DNA of 64,000 nucleotides from Sympetrum striolatum. Its lineage: Eukaryota > Arthropoda > Insecta > Odonata > Libellulidae. The stretch lies in assembly GCA_947579665.1 (NCBI GenBank), contig OX388347.1, positions 26,404,562 to 26,468,561 on the forward strand, in the 5' to 3' direction. Made by a program: the position numbers and the translations under genes. This document shows, piece after piece, positions 36,324 to 46,780 of the stretch. Below the pieces are notes generated by a model. It did no database searches. It was not told the origin of the DNA and saw nothing but the letters and a program-made list of their open reading frames with translations. The number at the start of each line of letters is the position of its first letter. Within the stretch, counting starts at the first letter, position 1.

Positions 36324-39300
36324 GGCTTTACAACATACCAACAGAAGTACCTCTTCCCAGACACAAAAATCGAGCTAAATATAACAATTTCCTACCCTTT
36401 AACTTAATCTATTGCATAGCTTTAATCGTTTAATGTACATTTTCAATAATTATTACATATTTTTAATACCTACCTGTAAAAATAATGTAAAACTACAAAA
36501 GCAATTCCTCTATGGAGGGAGATGACAATTTTTTTCAGTCCGTGCATAAAGATTGTCATGTAAACAAGGCAATAAGTCCGATGAGAGTTGAGGCTGTGTT
36601 AAAATTTAAAGCCAGAAACAAAAACTATTAGACCTCCCAATAAAGTTGCCGCAAACAAGCCACAAGACTCACCGGCAATATAAAATGATTTAATTAATAT
36701 AGAATAAAGAAAATATAATGAAATGGGGAAGAAAATATATAAATAAAAAGTAAACGAAAATTGTAGCCAATGTTCAAAATGGAAGGAAGAAATACCCCAG
36801 AATGATTTACTATATTTACAAACAGCAAACTAAGTCAAACTAAAAAGCCTGAAGGCTGTTGAAACCCCCCACTCTCTCCGCTTTACTTCATTAAAATAAT
36901 AACTAATCTCGGAAACTATCTGCTTCTTCCACCACAGAGTCTAACAAAAAATAGATCAGAAAAGGACCCAGCAAAAAACTAAAAAAGCGAAAGTACTTCA
37001 AATTTGGTATCTATTGAAGACTTACAAAGTAACCACGGAGATATAGTAAGATAAAACCACTCACTGTTTGCTGAAACAAAGGATCCTCATTAAATAGATG
37101 AGTCCGCGTATTAATTTTGTAGTTCGAAGTCTGCAAACAGATTCACATTTTCAGTTTCCACTACCACGTCAAGGCACCTAAAGCCACCACCTAAAATTTG
37201 CAAGAAATTAGACCAAATAGTTGTTTCCGTAGTATAATTGAGTCTGCATTTCAAAACGTACCTGATTCGTCGTATTTTTGCGGCAATAACTCTAAGTAAA
37301 AACGATTGTCTGGGACCTTCAAAACGGCACGATGGGAGTTAAGATGCAAAAAGGTTGATAATACTACACAGTGGAGGAATCACGTATTTGCACCTGCACC
37401 AGGTTTTTGCGCATGAGCAAGAATGGCGGATGCTATGGAATCCTTGACCAAACAAAATAAAATTGAAACCCTAAAAGAGCATGGAGTGCATATGATAACA
37501 TATCCACAATGGGTGGAGAGAATTTCCGAGCAATTCTCTTCCCTGCATGCAATTATAACCTAAAAATTAGTATTTATGGTTCATTTTCAATAATCATTGA
37601 ATCGGTTATCTATTCTATTACTCTAGGCTTTCTATATAGTCGCCATTCCTGATCATGCGCAGAATGTGATAAATTGCGTCCACAAGGAAGTGAAGGCCAC
37701 TCATGAGGGTTCTATTCGTTCATTGGTTACCTGGATTTCAATCTGCTTTATTGATTTTGATTCCCCTAACCTTGACCTGTTGTTACTCTGAAAAGCATGA
37801 TTGAAGAGCTGTGACAACCTGGCCAACGAGACGAAACCAAGCCACCTCACACTTTGGAAAGACACACACACTATACAGCAAATCCAGAGTCTAATCAATT
37901 TCATTTTTTTGCTAGGGTCTTGGGTGAATCGAAGGGGTTTCTCGCAAAGATCCCAGATTTACGCTGGTCGGGATACTTCGATATAGTAGGTGATGGTAGA
38001 TCGTATCTAGCTGGGGTTACACTATGTTATAGCAGAAAAAGAAAAAAATAAAATTTGCGACAGAACCTCATAAGGAGAATCAAAAATCCCAAAAATTTAA
38101 GCTCATTGAGTTCCTACTTTATCCTGACATGTTGTAGTAGTGAAACCCGAAATACATAATTTCAGTATATTTATACGCTACGTGATGTAATATGTTATAA
38201 TATGAAAGTAAAGAGCTGTGATCATCTCGGGCGCTAAAAAGCCAAGGTATTATGAATAAAGGTTTCAATTCGCCTTTAATATGCTCATTCTATAACTTCG
38301 CATTTAATTTAGCTTTTTATTAATTAATGTCACTTAACCAGAAATATCTTGGAAAGAAACAGCGTTGTCCCGGTACGATATTGGTTTTATGCGTTGAAAT
38401 CTCAAATATATACACATACCAACGAATTCGGCTTGAATTATAACATGAACGGTGTATGAATTATAATGACGAAATTAAATTTCGATCGTTAACTTGTCGC
38501 TTCCAATCGAGACTCAGCCGGTGATCTAACCACTGTCTACTGGACAAAATGCCAAAAAATGAAGAATATAGAATCAATTTCCCACTTCTACTACTATGGC
38601 TGCAATCTTCTCTCTGTAGCTGCTTGACTACTTGTTTGGCTAACGACATGTAAATTGATTGCTCACAATTATAAGAAGACGCCATCGGCTTCATTAAACA
38701 CATATGCTTACGAAGAATCAGACAAAAGAAGAGCCCGTTGGAAATTCTTTCGCTCCGTTGTGATGCATTGGAAGGGCGGCGGAGACGAAAAACGGAGGAT
38801 GCGCGGGTGAGCGTGACCGATCCGCTTGCCGTGTTCCGCAGTGTTGACCCACGGGGTCTTAATGGCCAGATTGAAGCGGCGTGAAGGAGAAGCCCAAGGA
38901 TATGTGGCATACCACGGACAACGGAGATGATGTAGTGCTATCCTCGTTACGGCTGTAAGGAGCTATTTTTCATCCTTTTTCCACTAATAACGAGAGAAAG
39001 GGGAAAGCTTCACGAGAGAGTGGATGGGTTAATTTCTGTATCGTAACTCACACAAACTGCGTTCATTAAAAAGCTAAAAATAAAACGGATAGTTTGCTTT
39101 CGTTTGATTTGATTTTACTCTCGTTTTGCTGGCGAACGAAGCAGCCGAAATGTAAAACTCGCTCTACAAAGATTCCGAAAACACGTTGGGACGGTTGATG
39201 CAAAATATATTAAGGATATTCCCGAAGAGTTTTCAATATATTATTTCCTCATACGATGACAGAAATCACATTAATGATATTATAACAGTAGAATAAATAA

Positions 39301-41590
39301 TAGCTAAAACTAATAATATACAATGTAATTCATCGAAATAGATTATAAGTATTTTTATCAAGAAGTTTTTTGCTACACCGTACGTTTACACTCATTTAAT
39401 ATATTATATTAAATTATGATTGAAAATTCCAAAAATATGTTGATGATAGGAATTTGACGGATATTTCTTTGTAAAGTACGTATTAAAAATCCAATAATAT
39501 CCTATTTATCTTAATCAGGTATCTAATAATAGCTAATTTAAAGAAGAATTTAATAAGCCCAATGCTTTCATTTAAATGTTGTAAGAAAAACAGGAGAGAC
39601 ATAAGAAATTAATCATTATCTGACTATTTGCTATGCTCGATTTGATGAAAGAAGGTGAAATGTGAATATGCAGTAATAACGTGATAATATGAATCGGCTT
39701 CAGTAGAATTTAAGACCAACTTATGATCTCGCCTTCGAAGATATGGTGGAAATATATTTAGAGTGCGAAATTATCTCAATCATAGAAGGAAGGAAAAAAT
39801 AAATATCAACATAAAATTCGAGCCAAGCTTATTCGAACTTTGAAAATTTCGTATTTTTCCTACATCGGGTATACAAGTTCTAAAGGGATTGTAATTTTAT
39901 GTCAAGAAAAAAATGATTAAAATATAAATCAGAGGAACTTTTTGGATAGACCCTGTATACTGCGATAATAACGGCCAGTAGAGCCCTAAATTACACGAAT
40001 ATATATATATATTCGAATGCTCGATGCATAACAATGTAATTTGCGAGTTAAATAATCTTCCTTAATAAAATCAATTGACGAAGCTGTCATCAGTGATAGC
40101 TGAATCTTCCTTAATATGACACACATTGTAACTTTGAACAATAAGAATAACTACAATTTCGGATGAATCTGATGTATTTACCTCTAAAAATAGTCGCAAC
40201 AAGCAGATATAAATGTAGTAATGAGCATTTTAAATTACGCTCACGGAACTAGAATTATTAAATCTCTCACCTCATAATAAGAGAGAAATGGTTCGAAATA
40301 CAAAACTGAGCACCAAAAGTTCAATTAGTCACTATCACTCGATAAAGAATTTTGCTTCAAAGACTAATTAAATTGAATTTTCATTTGCATTGCAACGATA
40401 ATGGGTAAATCATGCAGGGAAATTAAAATGTAGAGGATAAATGAAGCCTATGTTTTTAAGTAAACCGACAATTCCATCACGGAACTAGCTTTTTCATTAG
40501 CCACATCATTGTATGACATTCTATTTAGATGGTTAACTACAGAAAGGTTATTCGAATAGTCCCATTTCAATTAAAACGACAGCTATGAATGGATAGTAAG
40601 TATGACTACAGAGATTAGGAACGTATGTATGTATCATTATGACCACAATCACGAGCAAATATAAACAAAACTTCAACGCAATTACCATTAACACGAATTG
40701 AGTGAAACTAATCGTAAAAGATGGCTTGTTGGCTTGCAAAAAAGAACGCGAACATCCGAAATTGAATTTTCTGCAATTAGAGACCTTGAAGTTATCTTGA
40801 TGTTTCGAGGCTTGTTTATTAAACTCCGTGTTCCCTAACACGCAAAGCATGTAACAAACGACCTGTCACGTCGTGTGATCTCGCAAAATTCGAGGCCCAC
40901 TCAAGAGAAAGGCAGCTCATGAATAGAAAAAACGTAAACAGCGATTGGAATGTGATATCAACTCATAATGAACTTTTAATTTAATGGGATAGATAAAGTC
41001 ACTTCTTCTGCGCAGCAATAATTAAAATTGATCATGCGTAAAAACGTGAAAGTTTGGGAACGCATGCTTACGAAGTTTGGTCTTCTAGAAATTGAATTTA
41101 TCATTATCAAGTTACGGCATTATCAGCGGAAGATTCCCACGACTATACGACTTAATGGATGTCATAACAAAAGCAGACATGCGGTAACATTAGACATCGG
41201 ACAACAGACAGATGTAGAGCGCGGGGAAATTGCGGTAAAGCAATTTTCTGTACATGTCAAGGACTTAACAGCTCGCAACTATTTGATGCTTGAAACAATA
41301 CCGGCAGGTGGCATACCTCTCTGGCTGACAGTATCTCTCAATTCATGCCATAATTATATTTTATAAGAATCTGGCCATAAAGAAACTGCTCTATGTAATG
41401 GTTTTCTCTGTGCTCTCACCTGCCTTCAGAAGTTCATTAGCGTGAAAAATAAGCAGAGAATCACTGGAAAGCATCAATGGGTTAAATTTTACCTCATCTT
41501 TTACATTATTTTCCGCAATTTCTACAAAGCATGGGAAATGAAAAACTATTTAAGAAAATGGAAATGACAAAATGACAAAAACGCCTCAAT
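36324..41590. other. Mostly AT-rich non-coding stretch
   Basis: No gene was recognised. TTTTTGGATAGACCCTGTAT near 39940-39960 resembles an end motif of insect dispersed repeats, but no partner end was found. The 149-codon minus-strand frame at 38461-38910 is the longest in the window. It spans an island of raised G+C (38740-38960) and has no recognisable domain. Confidence 0.45.
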
Positions 41591-41670
41591 TTATTATTAT
41601 TATTATTATTAAGGGAATTTATTCGGCGAAATTGGGACTTATTTGTCCCATCTTCTATTTAATTTAGAGC
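41591..41670 (-). mobile_element. LINE 3' end with hairpin and TTA microsatellite
   Basis: Read on the minus strand, the hairpin GGGAC-AAATAA-GTCCC (41634-41649) is followed by CGCCGAATAAA (about 41617-41628) and a pure (TAA)n run (41591-41612). It is the same type as the plus-strand end at 3320-3400. No coding sequence is attached. Confidence 0.7.
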
Positions 41671-43420
41671 GTGTATGATGTATAATAAGTTATGGAAGGT
41701 GGTTGCATGATGATAAAGATCAATAGAGAAAATAAAGTGTTGTAGCATTGTCTACACTTTCAATGTTTTAATCAATGATACGTGAAATAATTTTGTATTC
41801 TATTTTGTCTTTTGTAATGTTTTCGTTTCCCTTTAATAGTGTCACATATGTTGTGTAAACATTGTAATTACGAAAGAAAGGAAGACAAAAAAAGCATGTT
41901 TTTAAATGATAAATGAACAACGATCTAAGAAGAAAGAAGTTTATATGCATTACTGGTATTCGAAGTACCTGATACTCCACCTATATGACATGATTTTCCC
42001 AAAAAGAAGGGTTTCTTTCCTACTATTTCGCTTGGCTGCGCAAAATTCTGAAACCTTTTCATCAACATTTGATCACAGATAAATATGCCATATTCAGAAA
42101 TCACCCGCATTGGTTTTCCTAAAATTTATCCTAAATATAAGGAAGGATGTCGACGTAAATTATAAATGCAAATTTCATCAAACACAAATTGCAACGTAAA
42201 CATCGCAAAAGTCTTTCAATAATAAATATCAGGATTTATCCAGTCAAAGAAGCAAAAGAGCCCAGCAACAAAGTAAAACTAGCGCATAAGAGTTACTGCA
42301 AGGTTTATATTTTTCACGGAAGGGGGCGACACATTCTACATAATCTAGGAAAGAGGCTTGTTATTCGCTATTCAGACTGCACACGGAGATCAATCTGCAC
42401 GCAAAATAAATAACGGTAAACAAGCTCATTTCAGACGATACTATGAAATCAAGGGACTATTTAAGGTATAGACGGAGATCCTTGAAAAGCGGACAAATTG
42501 CCAAAAGCGGGATGCGAACCCGGGAGAGTAATTGAGCAGGCGTTTGAAGATTACCCTCAGTTGTGTGGGTGTGGATCCAAGGGAAATTTGATGAATGGAG
42601 GAAATTGATGATATAACGATCCTCCTGCGGGGAAGAAATAGGGTTAAATGGAAGCGGGGTGGCGGGAGGAAGTGGGAGGAGGAATCCCATGAAAAGCAAG
42701 GAAGACATTCATTAAGGGGAAGAATTTTACACTCTAACATTAAGTTCAACCCACATTTAATTATAGAAAGGTAATTCTTTGGTAACCTTCTTTGGAAGGA
42801 TATTCAGATGATATTTTTCCCATAAGGAAAATCTATAAATTGTCCATTATGCTCGTCACCATAAAAAAGATATCTCAGATTCGATTGATTTCAACTATTG
42901 AAAATATGTAATAAAAATTGATTTTGGCAGGTACTAAACTCTAAGATACAAATAATTTTTGATGTATGGATAAAGTAATTTAAAACTGTTTATTGAATAT
43001 AAATGTAATTTAATTTAGAGTGGTATGGGTGACAATAATAGTGTTTTAGAATTACGGAGGTGTAAGCGATTACAGTAAAGTGAGTCAAAAATTATATTTA
43101 AAAATAGCTATGTAAAAAAATATTATAATAAAATTGTAAGTATTGCGTTAAAAATAATGAGTGAAAATTATTCTGGACAAATTTAATCAAGTATCACGTA
43201 ATTATATTATTTTATACAAAATTTTTTTAAATATTAAATTTATTATATATTTAACAATCCATACAGTCTTAATCAATTACTTATATAACTTAAAAGGATA
43301 AAGTAAATACGAGACAGCTTATCTATTTAAAATCAAATCGAAATGCAGATCGTCATCGAGCAAATCCTTGCAACATAATACATGATACTGGCAGAGCCAA
43401 AATAAACAAGTTTTTGTGGG
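41671..43420. other. AT-rich non-coding stretch
   Basis: No gene was recognised. A B-box-like GGGTTCGCATCCC (minus strand, 42509-42521) lacks a matching A box. Confidence 0.5.
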
Positions 43421-43540
43421 AGAATGTGTGGTCATTTTGGGGATGAACATTATGGTATAGGATGTGGGCGAGTTGGGTGGGGTGGAAAGAAAGCAGGGAA
43501 AGGGTCGGTGCTTTCAAGTGGAGAAAGGGGTGTTGACGAT

Positions 43541-43567
43541 GGGGGGTGGTTGGGTGGGGCCAGCGGG
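43541..43567 (+). promoter_or_regulatory. G-quadruplex motif upstream of the candidate promoter
   Basis: Four G-runs (GGGGGG, GGG, GGGG, GGG) are separated by loops of 5, 1 and 5 nt, satisfying the G3+N1-7 pattern. The whole 43430-43600 segment is G-rich on the plus strand. It lies about 125-150 bp upstream of the putative start site. Confidence 0.7.
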
Positions 43568-43662
43568 ATGGCATGGCAGGGTGGAAGGGGGGAGGAGGCT
43601 GCGTAGAAACTCGCCTTGATGAGTCCTCATGTCACCACCAACACAGTGACATTCGGCACATA

Positions 43663-43695
43663 GATATAAAAGAGCTCCGAGGGTTGAGATCAGAT
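43663..43695 (+). promoter_or_regulatory. Candidate TATA plus initiator core promoter
   Basis: GATATAAAAG (43663-43672) is a strong TATA box. GATCAGATG places an arthropod-type initiator (TCAG-T-like, A at 43692) 27 nt downstream of the first T of TATAAA, within the normal range. A short G+C-richer transcript segment ending in a consensus splice donor follows. This combination is unlike the rest of the AT-rich window. Confidence 0.55.
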
Positions 43696-43774
43696 GACCG
43701 GAAGACTACGGACCTTCAGGACCTACACTCTGCTTCACTTTCCACGCCTGATCGACACCGGAGTCTCCAGCAAG
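43692..43774 (+). other. Candidate first exon with consensus 5' splice donor
   Basis: From the predicted start at 43692 to the donor CAAG|GTAAGT (GT at 43775-43776) the segment is 83 nt. The only ATG (43694) would lie at about +3, too close to the cap for efficient use, although its frame stays open to the donor. The exon is therefore more likely a non-coding leader, with coding starting in a later exon. I could not identify a second exon in the rest of the window, so any intron would be long or the gene may continue beyond it. The product is unknown. Confidence 0.45.
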
Positions 43775-43819
43775 GTAAGTCCTCGTCGCCCACCCCTGGG
43801 TCGGCACATCTTCCGGCCT

Positions 43820-45298
43820 AGCCACGTCCCCCACCCCCACTGTCGCAGTGCCTAATTGGATCTTTTCCGAACGAAAACTTCGCACCAATTCACCCACGAA
43901 TCGAGTCTCATTTCCTTATCGAAGGGAAGTTTCCTTTTACACGGCCGATGATTCCCATGCCGCAGTGCACTTATGCAACAGGTGTGCGAAAGTCGGGAGG
44001 ATCGGACTGGGATTATCGAGTGAGTGAATAAGTTCTCTACTTTATAGGAGAGTGGTTATTTCCTTCCATTCAGTGACTTCACTTGTGCAAAGCAAATGAG
44101 CAGGAAAGCAAATGTGTCATCCAGGAAGGAAGTAGATAGGAAAAAGGTGATTTTTTCAGGAAAACTAAAAGTTGTATGAGGAGATATCAACGGTATTCCC
44201 TACAAACGTGAGACAGGGAAAATTTAGATATTCAACTTTTACTCATCGGTAATTTTTGCGAAAAATGCCCAATACGGGAAAGTTCGAAATAAAAATAACA
44301 AATCGATTTAATTCGACAGTGTTGAGAAAATGTATATTTTTTCCTTAAGAGGATTAATCACAAAAACTTCTGACTTGCGAACATATATACAATTCATTTG
44401 TATAAAAAAATTCAACTTCTGATGGAGAGACACGGAGATCTCCTCGCAATAAGTTACACGATAATGAAAAGCTGCAGCAATGTAATAAGTCGTGCAGGAT
44501 TATTTCACGCAATCTCTGTACGGTAAACACCACGGTATCCATTCCACTATGATATTGATGATAGTTTTTTTATTCAGAACCTGAGATGCGATGAAAACAT
44601 ACTACAAATCCAATAAAAAATATAATGTTCAAAAGAAAACTATAGTTGTCAACATGAAATCTCCAGTTAAATCAATATTTAAAATCAACAAAATCACACC
44701 AATTAAACATTGGAAAATATTTCTTTCCCCTGAGGAATCCTTCGGAAATCTTCAAAATTACAAATTATAGACAACTTCTCATTCGAGCTGGATGCATCTG
44801 AGCATTTTTTATCATCTCCCGATTTGTTTATAGACCTGAGATATAACTCTTTGATCTCATGCAGCTATTCCCTTTACAAAGAGCTATACATTTTTTATCA
44901 GTTAAGATAAACCCAATCGCCCCACAGTCATGGTATGTCCAGGACTTCGAGGATTATTGGACCAAATCGCAATCAGTCGTCAATGGTTCTCAGCCAATGA
45001 AATGATACTTTCATTACGAATAAACATCACTGGTTCCTAAAGATATCCACACATTATCACTGCCTATTCTGACTCACTGCTGATCTACTCAATCCTATCA
45101 TCGTGTAAAAAATTCGTAGATTAACCAGAGCTGCTAAGGACTCTTTTTAGTGTTCCAGGGATACTGAGCCTTGAACACATATACAACTTTAAAAACTCAC
45201 ATTTTAAAAATCTGCAGCTCTCATTTTGGGATTAGAATATAGTTAGATGCGAAGGGTAACCCGATAATCTCTGTACGCCGCTGAATCGAAGTACTATA
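43820..45298. other. Non-coding stretch, possible intron
   Basis: No recognisable exon or element was found. If the donor at 43775 is real, this is intronic. Confidence 0.4.
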
Positions 45299-45815
45299 TA
45301 AGGGGGCGTCCATTAATTACGTGAGGTGTTTAGGGGGGCGCGGGGGTTAAGCCGAATCTCACTCACTCTCACATGGGGGAGAGGGGGGGGGGGGGTTCTC
45401 GCAAAGATTACGTTATTTTTTATCCCCAAGAAACATGCTGGTTCCAGTAGTCACTCTTTTGACCGCACATGAGTCCCCATGGACTGAATTAGAATGAATG
45501 ATCTTTCACCAATTTCAGAAGTTCTCATTTAAGTATTTTATTGTTCGATTTTTTCATTGTGATTTTAGACTACAATCTCAGTAGTCTTAAATACTTGTCT
45601 CAACTAGTCCTAAATATAAATAATTAAATAAATTACGTTTTTTAATAAATCTAATACAATGAAGCATAGATTAACATATTTACACTGAAAACACGCATTT
45701 TGAACAACCTCACGTGAGATTAGAGGAGGGGGTCGAGCCAAATCTCACGATATCTCACTAGGGGGGGTCAAAAAATCGCAAAAATCACCTCACGTAATTA
45801 ATGGATGCCCCCTAA
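45299..45815. mobile_element. PIF/Harbinger-like MITE with TAA target duplication
   Basis: The element spans 45302-45812 (511 bp). The terminal inverted repeats of about 26 bp (45302-45327 and 45787-45812) start GGGGGC and differ at one position (GCGTCC against GCATCC). TAA flanks both sides (45299-45301 and 45813-45815). A 3-bp TWA duplication and G-rich ends are characteristic of PIF/Harbinger elements. The interior has G-rich subterminal blocks, including a run of about 13 G near 45380, and repeated AATCTCAC motifs on both sides. It has no transposase, so it is non-autonomous. Confidence 0.85.
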
Positions 45816-45836
45816 GATGATGGGAAAAAAGGTCAT

Positions 45837-46058
45837 AAATGTAACCTCAATAGTAACAGCCGTAACTTTGTGGAATTCCATTACTGGAAATAGTAAAACA
45901 CAATGTATTCAATTCCACAACTTTTTAACACACACGACCGGTTTCGACTAGTCACCTATGATGACTATGACTAGTCGAAACCGGTCGTGTGTGTGGTGGA
46001 ATTATTAAGTTGTGGAATTGAATACATTGTGTTTTACTATTTCCAGAAATGTAACCTC
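45837..46058. mobile_element. Foldback insertion, copy 2, with 12-bp target duplication
   Basis: A 198-bp insertion (45849-46046) lies between perfect copies of AAATGTAACCTC (45837-45848 and 46047-46058). It has a 35-nt head, then arms pairing 45884-45923 with 46007-46046 (40 bp, perfect) and 45929-45954 with 45968-45993 (26 bp, perfect), separated by a small asymmetric bulge. The loop is 45955-45967. The right arm ends exactly at the target duplication, as in copy 1. The head aligns with that of copy 1 (TTTGTGGAA-TCCAT). The insertion begins 21 bp beyond the MITE's right-hand duplication. Confidence 0.88.
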
Positions 46059-46239
46059 CTTTGAATAAAATAAACAAAATAGAAAGCAACAAATACAACT
46101 CGGAATTTTCTGTTTATCTTGTTTTTCTTTGGAAGACAACGATAAGATGGAATAAAATCATGAAAAGAGTTACGCGCGACTCGCCTATAATATATATTGT
46201 AACTCTCTGTCGTCTTTGCTATCGGAGTTACTACAAAAC

Positions 46240-46780
46240 ACTGTGAAACGGTGCCACGGACCGTAGCCGCGCTTGTCCAAAAGACGTCACGGCAACTGCT
46301 TAATATTCCCCATCCTTCCCTCACGAATTCCCATTCCTCCAGATTTTCCCAAAGTTTCCTCAGAAACGCATCTCAACCGCGACCGCGGTTTTGAATTCGG
46401 GCGCGATTTTTTCACCGCTTTCGCAACTTGAGGGAGTGCTTTCGCAGAGCGAGGGAAGGCCAGTGAATCCAAGCTCAAGGCCCGTCCGGGGAGGAAGTCC
46501 GCTTCAGCGGTTTTCTATCATTAAGAGGCTGAAAAGGATTTATCGGGAGAGTCTCCGAAGATCGTCTTAGCGGATGTAAAGGAGAGGGGTTCCGGTGTTA
46601 GTGCCCTTCCAGCCGTGGAATAGTTCACGCACAAGAGGGAGATGACCACCACCTTCGATCGGAGCCTATGAAACAGGGGAATTAATTTCACGCTCGCCAC
46701 AAATAACAGCGTTTTAAAAATAGCGTTTTCGTGACTTCCTGCGGAGGGTCGGATATCTCTTATTGGACGGTGGAGGGCAA
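46240..46780. other. G+C-richer island, unassigned
   Basis: CpG-rich sequence includes GACGTCAC near 46285 (a CRE-like motif) and CCGCGGT near 46385. The open frames on both strands are short and without domains. It could belong to the regulatory region of a neighbouring gene; I cannot show this. Confidence 0.3.

Noticed and set aside
38461..38910. Longest open frame in the window (149 codons, minus strand)
   Set aside because: It spans a G+C-richer island, where stop codons are rarer. The translation has no signal peptide, domain or composition typical of a protein, and no splice or promoter context was found.
41028..41366. 112-codon plus-strand frame
   Set aside because: No domain, promoter or splice context was seen. 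It is likely a chance open frame.
42481..42560. B-box-like GGGTTCGCATCCC on the minus strand
   Set aside because: There is no A box at tRNA spacing and no shared tail with the SINEs here. A tRNA or SINE cannot be supported.
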